NCBI RefSeq assembly: GCF_008831285.2
Contig: NC_045139.1
Span: 32,521,706 to 32,585,705 of the forward strand
DNA: 64,000 bases
Direction: 5' to 3'
DNA from: Nymphaea colorata
Taxonomy: Eukaryota > Streptophyta > Magnoliopsida > Nymphaeales > Nymphaeaceae
Shown here: piece by piece, positions 1 through 11,597 of the stretch
Layout: each line of letters opens with the position of its first letter
How positions within the stretch are numbered: position 1 is the stretch's first letter
The notes under the pieces: model-generated
What the model saw: only the letters and a program-made list of their open reading frames with translations
What the model was told of the DNA's origin: nothing
Databases searched by the model: none
Translations under genes and position numbers: made by a program

Positions 1-1516
1 GATGCTCTCTCTGATCCAAAATGGACCGCAGCTATGCAAGAAGAGATGGATGCTCTTCAGTCTAGAGGCACCTGGACACTTGTTACTCCTTCAGCTGATG
101 CAGCCATTGTTGGTTGCAGATGGGTTTTTACTATCAAATACAGAGCGGATGGCAGCATTGACAGATATAAGGCTCGTCTGGTTGCTAAAGGCTATACCCA
201 AACTTATGGGGTTGATTATTATGATACCTTCTCTCCTGTGGCACGACATGCTTCTTTACGGATTCTCCTTGCTGTGGCTGTCAGCAAGAATTGGTCCCTA
301 TCACAGCTTGATGTCAAAAATGTCTTTCTCTATGGTGACTTACATGAAGAAGTGTATATGCAGCAACCACCAGGGTTTGTTGCTGAGGGGGAGTGTCAGA
401 AAGTGTGCAGATTGCGAAAGGCGATTTATGGTCTGAAACAGAGTCCTCGAGCTTGGTTTCAGAAATTGTCAGAGAATATTGAGAATGAGGGCTTCAGACG
501 TTCTTCGGCAGATCATTCCCTCTTTGTCAAGAAGACTTCTACAGGTACAGTGATAGTTCGTCTATGTTGATGATATCATTGTTACAGGGGATGATGATCA
601 GGGGATTTCCAACATCAAGGATGTCCTTGGACAACACTTTGTCACTAAGGACCTTGGTGAACTACGTTATTTCCTCGGTATTGAGTTTGCCAGAAATCGA
701 AAGGGCCTTATCATGTGCAAGAGGAAATACGTTACTGATGTTTTGCAAGAGACAGGGATGCTGGGGTGTTGACCTGCATCCACGCCTATGGATATCAATA
801 CCCGCTTGTATGATGATGATACTGAAGATGTTGATGCGAGACAGTATAGAGGGATTGTTGGGAAGCTCCTATACATCACTGTTACTCGACCTGACATTGC
901 CTATGCTGTTAGCAGAGTGAGTCAATTTATGGATAAGCCCAAGAAAGTTCATTGGGATGCTGCTATGATGATTCTTAGGTATCTAAAGAATTCACCAGGA
1001 ACGGGACTCTTCTTTCAGAATGGTACCTCACTCACTATATCTGTGTATGTTGATGCCGACTATGCGGGATGCCCCTCGGACAGAAAATCCACCACTGGAT
1101 TTTGTGTGTTTATTGGATCCAACTTGGTTACATGAAAGAGTAAGAAGCAAACAGTGGTTGCCAGATCAAGTGCAGAATCTGAGTATAGAGCTATGGCTGA
1201 GGCTACTGCTGAAGTTATGTGGGTTAGATCCCTGATGTTGGATCTTACTGTCGAAGTGCCTCTTCCTATGCAATTGTTATGCGATAACAAAGCTGCACTG
1301 TTTATTGCTAATAATCCGGCTTTTCATGAAAGAACCAAGCATGTTGAAGTAGATTGTCACTATACCAGAGACATGATTCAAAAGGGGTTTGTAAGTACCT
1401 CACACATTTCAACTACAGGGCAAACAGCTGATATCTTTACTAAGGCTCTTGCAAGGGGACCATTCCAAAGCTGCTGTTCCAAGTTGAGCCTATTTGACAT
1501 ATACGCTCCAACTTGA
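1..1516 (+). pseudogene. Copia pol fragment: reverse transcriptase and RNase H, broken
   Basis: The frame from base 1 gives typical Copia RT: the WVF.IKYRADGSIDRYKARLVAKG block, then LDVKN.FLYGDL, then IYGLKQSPRAW. The frame shifts near 560, just before the catalytic YVDD motif at 563-574. It meets a stop at 770-772, shifts again near 780, and continues with TRPDIAYAVSRVSQFM and the RNase H segment (YVDADYAG, later SSAESEYRAMAE and TKHVEV). An in-frame TGA at 1133-1135 replaces the tryptophan expected before KSKKQ. The protein ends at 1514-1516, just ahead of the polypurine tract. As Copia pol it would copy and integrate the element RNA in virus-like particles. With two frameshifts and two stops it is a pseudogene. 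Confidence 0.93.
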
Positions 1517-1523
1517 GGGGGAG
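1512..1523 (+). other. Polypurine tract of Copia-1
   Basis: The purine-rich run TTGAGGGGGAG lies immediately before the TGTTAAG start of the LTR. This is the usual position for the plus-strand priming site in Copia elements. Confidence 0.85.
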
Positions 1524-1692
1524 TGTTAAGATGTGTTTATATTCAGTTTTAAGTTTAAGAGGGTACTTTTGTAATAACATTTCCTTTAGATGGTTCTCTT
1601 GTATCTTCTCACTCTCCTCTAGTCTATATAAAGAGGAGTTAGGGCAGATTTCGAGGTTAATCAAAAAACATAATCCTTTCTAAGATTTATCA
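1524..1692 (+). repeat. 3' LTR of Copia-1
   Basis: The LTR begins TGTTAAG right after the polypurine tract and ends ...TTATCA at 1692, giving the TG...CA ends expected of an LTR. At about 169 bp it is short. The right edge is fixed by comparison: from 1693 the sequence matches 31099 onward, where no Copia LTR is present. Confidence 0.82.
1625..1633 (+). promoter_or_regulatory. TATA box in the Copia-1 LTR
   Basis: TATATAAAG lies in the second half of the LTR, the usual place for the core promoter of a plant LTR retrotransposon. The start site itself cannot be read from sequence alone. Confidence 0.5.
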
Positions 1693-1832
1693 ATACGCAT
1701 GTATATAAATCTCTCTAGGGGAATTAAAACCCTAAGAGTTAATGGAAAAGAATTGAAGTTGGGCTTCACACTTGTGTGTGTGTGTGTTAGACAAACTAGA
1801 GCGCAAGGGTCGATAGCTGTTGAGAGCTATCA
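1693..1832 (+). repeat. Part of a Gypsy-2 LTR (copy 1)
   Basis: This matches 31099-31238 almost base for base, including TATATAAAT at 1702-1710 and the end GAGAGCTATCA. The first ~133 bp of the LTR (30966-31098 in the other copy) are missing here because Copia-1 sits at the break. Copia-1 therefore landed about 10 bp upstream of the Gypsy TATA box. Confidence 0.8.
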
Positions 1833-1872
1833 GTGTCGGATTTCATAGGCATGCGGATGCATTTTGATCAAA

Positions 1873-2226
1873 ATGAGGGGAGCACCTTTTAAACTATTAA
1901 AAGGTAAGGCTGCATCCCTAATGTTGCTGGTGGCGTCTGATCTGGAACCAGCTGACGCAGTAGAGGGTCGACGATGGCAAGGTTGTATCAACCCCAAGCG
2001 CTTAGAGGAGCTGCTGAAGGAATTCAGCAATGTATTTGAAGCGCCAAGAGGACTACCACCAGCAAGAGCTAGTGATCACAACATCGAGTTACAGCCAGGG
2101 GCCAGGGCCGTGAGACTGCGCCCTGCAGGTACAACGTACAACCTCTATCAAAAGGAGAACTTGCTTAATAGGAAGGTGGTCCAAAACTTTGCATCTCGTA
2201 AGAAGAAAAAAGATGGCAGCAGTTGA
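1873..2226 (+). pseudogene. Gypsy pol fragment: linker and start of reverse transcriptase
   Basis: The open frame begins MRGAPFKLLKGKAA and runs into INPKRLEELLKEFSNVFEAP, then RASDHNIELQPGA. That is the segment leading into reverse transcriptase in plant chromovirus-type Gypsy pol: the 'FxxVFexP..LPPxRxxDHxI.L' block. The next conserved part (RPYRY.Y.QK.EIE) is recognisable but mutated (RLRPAGTTYNLYQKENL). Everything after it is missing, and gag and protease are missing upstream. It follows an LTR directly, so a large internal deletion has joined LTR to pol. The same truncated arrangement is repeated at 31278-31637, which shows the deletion predates the segmental duplication. Confidence 0.8.
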
Positions 2227-4774
2227 TAGCTAGACATAATTCATGTGTCTCCATGATGCAGTTCTGCAGTATTTAAGATATTAACAAGTTTATCATGCCC
2301 TTTTACTGCCCTTTTGCATGGACATAACGTTCTTGGGAGTTAACGAGTGTCCTTAAACTTGTTGAAGATTGGGGGGCGGCAAGAACTAAGAGGGATACAA
2401 CACTTGCCCAGGTCGTCCTCATGTCATCTAGCCTCAAGGTTGCTTTCAGCGTTGGATGCCAAAGCTAGAAAGGCAGTTTTGGGGCATTTATTGGAGGAGA
2501 TCAGTTCCTGGATGGGAGTTGAATCTAAGGAACATACTTGAATTCCTGCCATCAGTATAACATAAAACTATTACCCACTTCATGTCACTCATTTCTATAA
2601 AGTTCATATCGGGTGTGGGAGCATGAGCTCAGTGCATGGAAGCTACTGTGGAACAGACTTTACTGGTATATGGCCATCCAAGGGGTAGTGTCTTTGCTTT
2701 CACTAGGGAAAAGGGCTTTGTGCAGTTCACTATTATAAAGGCAGCCTCCCAAATACAACCATACCAATAATCCAAGGGTGCTCTTGAGATGGGATGTCTC
2801 CTTAGCACATCCATCCGTGGATCTCTTCATGGGTAGGTTAGTATATATTTTATTGGGAAAGTTAGAGAGTAAAAGAACAGAAGAAATTTGTACTAATGAT
2901 TCTTTTTATAATGATGCTTGTTGGGCTTGACTGTAATCACTTTTGATCAAATACAAAGGACAATTATACGGAGAAAAATTAGAAACGGATCAGGTGCATC
3001 TTCTACATGAGGTCAGTCTGGCAGAAAATTCAAAGGTGGTCCTACAACTGCTATTTCTCTGGAAACGCATTCGTTCTGTAGCTGACCAACAGCTATCTAA
3101 GTCCGATAGCATATCTCTGCATGCAAGGCATATACATCAGAATAGTGTTATCAGGTCCTTGGATAGTAATCACTATATGATCCATACAGATTTTGATTCA
3201 AGGCATGGCAATGAGGTGTCCAAGTGCAGGAAGGCCTGTCGCAATCACCAAATTTTTCTTCATGCCTTGAGGAGAAGGTGTATTTCAAAGTGGGAAGTAA
3301 TTGTTAGTTGCGGGATCTTGGACCATAGCTGCCTCGTAGACCCGGTGTTGGCGTTATAAATAAGTCCTGCGTTGTGGGTCAATGTATCTATCCAGTCTTT
3401 GACTCAAATAACCCTTTGAGAAGGACTACCCTAATCGGGGATTAGGGCATTGTTTGATGTGTGCGTGAGTTCTTTTGCTGTTAAGGGTCGGGCTAGAGGC
3501 TGCTACCAAGAAGCTTGGAAATAATCTGTTGTGGCTCGAGAGCGTCAGGGTGGAGAGTCAAGTTGATCATCCACCTCTACCTAATTAACTGGGTCTATAT
3601 ATAACAATCCTACAATGTTTCCTTCTAGATTCACAAGGAAAACATGTGTCTCTGCCCGCTAATAATAGAAATTCAAGCACAAATTAGGTTATTGAGCTAT
3701 AAAGAGCCCTCAATCAGCAGCTGCAAATTTTTATCGGTATGTGCTTGTCCTTCTGTTGTTTTTCTTATTTTGTTTATTCGTTATCATGTTATGGTTTTGC
3801 CAGATTTTTATCAGGTTCCCGATAGCGACACAAGAATGCTGCTTAAATTTCATTAGAGTTGTCTCTAGCCAGAATTCGGTTTTCTTATCTCCAGTCCAAG
3901 TAGTATCAACAAGTGCAGACTCCAACTAAAGCCTAAACCTTTTTGCTTGTAGGTGGCATCTCCACAATAACAGATTATTATTTTGTGACTTCTTTCCTGC
4001 AATGAAGAAGGAAGAAAAATCAGCAGGCATGACTTCTTTCCTGCAATGAAGAAGGAAGAAAAATCAGCAGGCATACTTGTAGCTTACATGTATTTTGGTT
4101 TCAATCAGCTACAGTATGCAAAAGCGATGTTTCCCAAGGCTTGGATGGCATCCCATGTCTAGAGTTACACCTCCAGCACCTTTGACCCTACAATTGGCTG
4201 CGCCCTTGCCGATGAAACTGCCAAGGCCAATGAGGGAGCAGGCAAATAACATGATTGCTCTTCAATTTTGTTTATATTCATTTGCCAGGCCGAGTCAGTT
4301 TGAGGAGCAACCTTTCTCATGGTCACTGTGCATTACCTTCGACTTCCCCTCCCCTTTTCACTAGGACAGTCCTTTCATTGCATCTCCCTTGCGACAAAAG
4401 TACATGCCTTAGAATGCCCAATTTAACCAATAAGCGTACATACATTATAAATACCCAAGCATACATACATTTATGATTCCCCAAATTATTATTTTTATTG
4501 CTTGAACTGTTTTAGCATTCTAAAAAGGAACAATGCGTTCCTGCTTGATGTACATAGATTGGAACTGCTCTAGGATCTATATGTGAAAACTGCAAGAACA
4601 TGATGAGAATTTGCTTTACATCATCTAGAAGATCTGCAAGGTCATTGTACAACCTTTTAGAATCTTGTTTAGCACTGTGAGCATTTTTTGGTCCTTCAGT
4701 CAGGTTTGTTTAGTTAGTATTGTGTCTCATGTTTGGCCTTATCCAAGGTCTTTAATACTTTCATTTCGGTGTAG
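2227..4774. repeat. Non-coding part of duplicated segment A, copy 1 (paralogous to 31640-34147)
   Basis: No convincing gene is present. Stretches 2227-2300, 2316-2480, 2920-3620, 3985-4400 and 4401-4550 align with 31640-31705, 32419-32580, 32581-33280, 33285-33660 and 33995-34147. The intervening pieces exist in one copy only, for example 2481-2910 and 3625-3980 here, and 31706-32418 and 33661-33994 there. A 138-codon open frame at 2943-3359 is retained as 133 codons at 32607-33008, but it resembles nothing I know and the copies are too similar for retention to mean selection. A TATA-like TATATATAA lies near 3597. From about 4555 the sequence instead matches 49213 onward. Confidence 0.75.
3987..4074 (+). 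repeat. Perfect 44-bp tandem duplication
   Basis: Two identical 44-bp units lie at 3987-4030 and 4031-4074. The paralogous place near 33287-33331 has the unit once, so this is a recent direct duplication in this copy. Confidence 0.95.
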
Positions 4775-5512
<738 letters not shown>

Positions 5513-7137
5513 GTAAGTTCCTCTCCCTCTCCATCAGCGATCAGTCCCACGCGCCTATGCAGATATTGATTGAGTTCAAGCTTTTTTCTTTTTGTGCTAT
5601 TCAATGAGTTTACAAAATTTCTACAGGTGATTTCAGTGCCTCTTGCTAGGTTTTGGAACATAATCACATCCATTGCAAAAAGAACAAGAACCTGAGATAT
5701 AAAAGACCTACATTTTATTACAAAACATGTAGTTAAGAATGCTAATCAACCCCTAACTTCGGTTTGCTTGTATAAAGGTGGACAGAAGGTTGAGCGTTTC
5801 TATACTTCAAAAGCAATAGTGATGTTGAAGACAAATAGTTGGAAGAGTATTTGGAGAAGCGCAGCCTCACAACTCATAAATCAACCATCATTTTTTTTTT
5901 TCCAAAATTATAGACTTGTTGATTTGGATATATAAAAAGGATAGTGTTTTATGTAACGTTCCTGAGCCTGTGTAGCTGATTTCGCTAGTCAAGTTCACGT
6001 TTAGTCTCCAACTCAATTATGTTTAATATACGAGTCGAGCTCGTGTCATTCAACTTGTTGGGCAGTCCTAGTTGGCAGTTGCAACACAGTCCATGTAACA
6101 GTCCATCCTAACAATAACCGGTGAACATCACCCTTAAACCCTACCGAAGAAGTCAGAAGCACTCTTAGCCGCGGCCTTAATATGAGGACCGACGCTGGAA
6201 AATGTACTTTTACATTTCCCAATCGCAAGAATAGGTCCATATCCCAGACACACGATAGACTGATTAGCTTTCAAACAGTTCATAATTTCCCTTCTCATAT
6301 TAACACGATCAGGAGTTTTCTCTTAAAGATAATTCTTTTTGTCTTTGGGGACATTTTTTCAAGGTTTTTACGCCTCCTCACAAGAATCCCCATATCTTGA
6401 TTTGAAAAAAGAAAAGCACAAGAAAGCCAAGAAAGTTCGGAAGAACGCTCTCTCTCTCATCGGTTGAAGGAGAAACAAACATACCTTAGGCCGACAGATC
6501 CTGCAAAGCAGTGGACAGCAATGATTTGAAGAGGAGAAAAACAAGGAAAGAGCGAAGTTTCAAAAAACAATCCTATAATGCACAAACCGTAAGTAAAAAA
6601 AATATGAAAACAAAACGGAGGATCGTATCACAACAGCAGATACAAGAGGTTTTGGCACGCTAGTTTAGTTCATTCCCTCACCAACGAACACTATAACGTG
6701 GATGATGATAAAAGAAGAAAAGGGCGACGATCGGATCTGTGCAAGGTAATATTCCCATACGCAACCCTAACCCATGGCATTAACTCATTAACTCAGCCTT
6801 CTTATCATGAGAATGAGTAGATTGGGCTTAAAATGGGGACCAACAAGATTTATTATTTTGTAAATCCTACATATGGCTATTATTTACTTTCAATGTACTA
6901 TTTTTTATTCACATCCTATCATGTGTATGATTTTATTTAATCATTTTCCAGTGTCTTATTATTATTATTTATTTATTTTTTTTACCTAATTTTTAGGATT
7001 TTTAAGTTTTTTATTTAAAAAAAAAATCCTTAGATTTTCTTGAAAAATATAATTTTGCCATATTATACCTGAGAAATAACTCACTTATCTCGTAAATGAT
7101 ACATGTAACAATGACATATCACCCCTCATATTCTCTT

Positions 7138-7138
<1 letters not shown>

Positions 7139-7175
<37 letters not shown>

Positions 7176-7261
7176 ATATACCTACACATATATTATTGAT
7201 CAAGTATATATCTACATGTATATATATTGACCTAGGAAATTTCTTGCACAGATATATAGTG

Positions 7262-7300
<39 letters not shown>
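7139..7300. repeat. Microsatellites (TC)n(TA)n and (AT)n
   Basis: A CT run followed by TA spans 7139-7176, and a 38-bp AT run spans 7263-7300. The paralogous runs at about 51592-51632 and 51720-51760 differ in length. Confidence 0.9.
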
Positions 7301-7306
<6 letters not shown>

Positions 7307-10300
7307 TATTAGAATAGATAACAAATCATGCGGGATGTATAACAAATTATTAGTAGCAACAGCAATAGTAATCTTTATGTATAACAATCATAATATATAG
7401 TTAATGGTTTGATGTTTTATACACGTTTCCCTAACTAAAATTTCATTTGGAAAAGGCGAGATTATTGCAGTAAGCTCCAATTAAAGTTACTTTGGGGCCC
7501 TAGATGACCCAAACACGATCCATTTTACTTTATTGGATCAATTCAGTTCAAGGTCTAATCCAAAACCCATATTCAAATCCAAGTTCAATCTTAAACCAAA
7601 TGGACCCGAGTCGCGAGAAAATCAGATTCCGACTCACTTTTGACCCATGGTTCTTTATTTGGATCTAGAAAGATACACTTGATTGGATCGAGAACTACAA
7701 ATCCAGTTTAGATGGAAGAGGGTATGAGTTTGAATGTCTGGATATAGACCACAATCTGATCCAAAACACTTTATTGGATCTAAGATAGAGACTCGGGTTA
7801 GGTTATGGATCCAAATTAATGCCAACCAAAATGGATCTAGGTCAAAGGAAGGTCTTTGTTTTGACCCCAAGCGATTCTTAGCTTCTTCTTCAGATCTGGA
7901 AAAGCAACTTGTATTTGGACCGATTACTGATTTCCCAATATAATCTAATTTTTGAATGGTCAGATCAGCTCTCAAACTGAAAATCCAATGAACACATGAC
8001 CCACATCCAGTTCTGTCTAAAACGAACCGGATTCTCAATGGTTCCAGAGTTTCCTTCATAATTTGGATCAAATCTAAATTGAATGTGCTAATGGCAACTA
8101 AAGCAATTACAAGCCAAAAACTTAAACACACGAAGCAAAAGAAGAATTCATCTCAGAGAAAGTTCAGATCCAAAGCAACATTTAAATAAAATTGAAAATA
8201 AATTAAAACATTTATCCATGTTTCCATAAACATATACAAGGCCTTCCCCGTAACACTTCATCACCGTCCAAAAAAAAACCGCGTATCTTACTTAATTAAA
8301 GCACTTACCGTAACAATCCATCTCACAAAAATTTCTGCCCGTTAGGCTCGCACGTTTCGTGAATGGTTCCCTGGATCATCCTCCTCTTCACCATGCGGCA
8401 GCAGCTCCCCTCCTCCTCTCCACCACAGTGCAGCAGCATGTCTCCTCCCCCTCCTCCCCTAGAGCACTTTTCTGCAGTAGCAAAACCCCAGCTGCTAGGT
8501 GCGCTCTCTCTCTCTCTCTCTCTCTCATGCTTTCTCTCCGTCTCTTATTCCTGCTATCTCAGTCTGATGTTCTTCTTCTTTTAGCTAATATTCTTGGTTA
8601 ATACTTTTGCATTTTGTTCAGTTAATTCTCTTTCGTTTCATTCTTTATTTTGTCCCGTTGTTGAATGAGGAAAGCAGAACTCCTCGTTTTGGCCTCTTTC
8701 TTAGTTGTGGTGTTTATTGTCTCTCACCTTGCCCCCTTTTTCTTCTGTTGTATCAATACGGCCAATGCATTCTAGAACATGCAATGGGAAACCTTGGTTG
8801 TTTTTTAAATTATCATGTCTCATATTTCCCCACCCTAAAACACCGGTAGTTTGGTTGTTGCTTTTGTTGCATCCATGTTTGGGAACGGCCTTCAACATGC
8901 CAAACTGTCTCATATCTAATTTTTTCAGGATGATACCCATTCGAACCGGTGCTTTTAGTATTTTGTGTGTGTCCTAGTTTGTGTCTCTCTTTTGGTGTTG
9001 AATCAAGTAGGACAAAGAGTAGGTTGGAATCTGTCGGTTCAATTTTAGGCTTACCCATTAATTCTTTTTTCTCCTTGTTGATCACTTGTATTTTGTGCTC
9101 CTCAAAATGCCCATGTATGTGTGCTTTATATTTTTGACTGCTACTTGTGATTGGTTTACTTAGATTTTGTAATTTCAGTATTATTTTATTTATCTGGATG
9201 GTATTGTCATTGTCATGCTTCCTTTGTGTCACATTAATCTTTTGACATTTGTGGCTTGTGCAGGTTCATCCAGTTGTATTACTAGGAGGACAGCAATACA
9301 TATCAACTCTTGGGAAGCCGTTTCCCAATATTTCAATGGTTGCCTCTCGAGGTATCACAATAGGTCTTTCGGAAGAGCCAAACATGTAATTGTCAAAGCA
9401 TGTTTGGCATCTGATTCTGTTCTCATTGCTTGATACCGTTGACTGTATTTAATTTGTTCTCACACATCATAATATTTGACCAACGGAATTCTTTGTCAAA
9501 ATTAGATATCATTTATGGGAGCACGTTTTTGTTCAATGGAAAGCCTTAGTTAGAGCATCAAATGTACTTGGGATCATATTCAGATTTGATAGATTGGTTA
9601 TCAAATTTAGTTCAGGCTCAGGCATCTGCATTTAAATCGCTGTTCGTTTGGATCTGAAACTCCTTATCTGATCTAGCATGTTATCTGTCACCTTTCATCA
9701 CTGCCCATAAGAGAATTGATGTAGTTCATTTTTTACCTAGTCAACCCATCTAGTTTTGCAAGCACCCTTCTCTTTAGAGCGAAAAGTGTTTCTACCTCGA
9801 AAGAGATATTCCATTTGATGTCAAGATCATTTCTAAAACAGAACTTTTCTATCTTGCTTAAAAATGTTTTAGAAGTATTTTTTCACACAATGATATGCCT
9901 TCATTTTATTTTTAGTACATCCTCGAGTAATAGGAGAAAATTTCAAATTTTTGTTGTCAATCAATGGAAGAGGAAAACTCGAAAAATCCTGAGTATGAAC
10001 AATGAGGAAAAATCCTATGAAGCTGAGAAAGTCGAGAATAGGAAATGCTATTGACTCCGCTAATTAAGCATTTGCAAGGATTTAGCAGGAGAATACTCTA
10101 CGAGAGAAGCCGTGATGCTTTGTAAAATCTTGACAGGTAGCAAAATGAGAGTTGAGGGATGGGCTCGGGGCTTGTGTAGTTGTTCCTCTAGGTCGGTAAT
10201 CAAGAGTACCGGGTAGGCATATAGCTGATTTATGTCTATGCCGAGAAGATAACGACTTATGAACTTTTGGATCGTTGAAAGCCTGCAAGGTGAAGCGGGT

Positions 10301-11537
10301 TGGATACGTCACAAAACTACATATAACCACCAAAGTGGTGGAGCTTCGTAGTAGCCTTTGGGGTGGTGAGGTATTCCCTCAAAGGTGAAGGTCAGCCTGA
10401 AAAATAAAATCAAAAGGCAAACCAAATGCAAAAGAATGAAAGAAAAAAAAAGAAAAAAAAAAGAAAAGAAATGAAAAAGCAAAAGGTATCTGTCAAGAAA
10501 TGAAAGGCATGATGGCTGAACTTGCAGAAATTGAATGCGACAATCTTTTGCAGATGTGCGATTTTGGTGTCAATTCTACTCCTCTTTTTGATTTCCTAAG
10601 ATGCTGAAGACCATTCCTTTATGTTCATATTTTGGAAATTAAGGGAGATCCCTTCTAGAGATTCAACAACATTGATGTGAAATGGATCCTGATGCTTGTA
10701 TGGTACTGTGAGTAAAAATGATGCTCATATTATTTGCACAACACGAGCACTCAAGCTTATGAGTTAATGGATGATTTATGAACTATTTCAAACTAAAGGC
10801 TTGACATCTCTTGTTATATTTTTTGGTCTTTCGGGTGTAAGAGAAACTAACCCAATCCCCCTTTGGTCTTGAAAAAATGTTGGCCCTTCCATTACCAAGC
10901 TACTAGTACATTAATTGAATACACAAAACCTCTTGTGATGCTCCATCATCTCCTCTATTTTAAGAAAGACATGCCTAACCTGAACCATTATTCCATCTTT
11001 AACTGGGTGTCTTCAACCTGCTTTTCAATGGCATATCTAGTGTAATAGTGTTTTAAGAACTGAAAGAAATCATAGTTAACTGGGTTTAATTTTTTTTGCA
11101 AGGAATCTGATTTGACCTGGTGATTGCATAGTTTATGTGAATAGATTGCTTGCAGCAGAATCTCAACGTCTTCTTCCAAATCAAGTTTCAAAATTACCAA
11201 AATTGAGTTCTGATTTTAAGTATGATTGGAGTTCAGCTAATGTGTGTGTGGGACAACTTTAAGTTAAAGTCATTTAGGCTTCTTTGTTCATCATCTAAGT
11301 CTGTTTACACTCAGTTGCCATCTACCCTTAGTCTAGTTTAGTTTAGAGAGTAGGTTTATTTTGGTTTTTTTCTGTTTTAAGTATGTTGTTAGAAGGTAAA
11401 CTAAAATATTTACTAGGTCTAGCTTAGAGTTAGGTTCTTACTCCTCTAGGTTAGTGCTTGCTTTGTTCTCATTTTGTTTCAAGTTGTTGATGGTAGGAGT
11501 AGGTGCTTTTGGAGAAATTAAAGGCCAGATGCATCCA

Positions 11538-11597
11538 GAGTGTTGTGGAGTTGGAGCACAAATTGAAGAGTATTGTGGAGTTGGAGCACAAATTGAA
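11538..11597 (+). repeat. Near-perfect 30-bp tandem duplication
   Basis: Units at 11538-11567 and 11568-11597 differ at one base. The same doublet is present at 55998-56057, so this duplication is older than the segmental duplication. Confidence 0.9.

Larger units (their letters stand above)
1..1692 (+). mobile_element. Copia-1: truncated, decayed Copia LTR retrotransposon (3' part)
   Basis: The window opens inside the reverse transcriptase of a Ty1/Copia element and runs through RNase H, a polypurine tract and one LTR. The 5' LTR, gag, protease and integrase would lie left of base 1. The element ends exactly where Gypsy-2 LTR sequence begins (1693 onward). The paralogous stretch at 31099 onward has the same Gypsy sequence with no Copia element, so this is an insertion into that LTR. 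The base sequence after the LTR is ATACG, so the left flank outside the window should end in the same five bases. Several frame breaks show it is inactive. Confidence 0.93.

Noticed and set aside
2943-3359. 138-codon frame retained in the second copy as 32607-33008
   Set aside because: No recognisable domain. The copies differ by few bases, so retention is not evidence of function.
4096-4250. Possible exon reading QLQYAKAMFPKAWMASHV, then after a stop STFDPTIGCALADETAKANE
   Set aside because: Protein-like appearance, but an internal stop, no family I can name and no clear splice edges.
7655-8131. 158-codon minus-strand frame identical in both copies (also 52115-52591)
   Set aside because: The copies are recent duplicates, so identity says nothing about selection. 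The peptide resembles no family and lies in GGATC-rich repeat-like DNA.
8813-9232. 139-codon minus-strand frame kept in both copies (also 53273-53692)
   Set aside because: Low-complexity composition, no family resemblance, and it overlaps a plausible splice region on the other strand.
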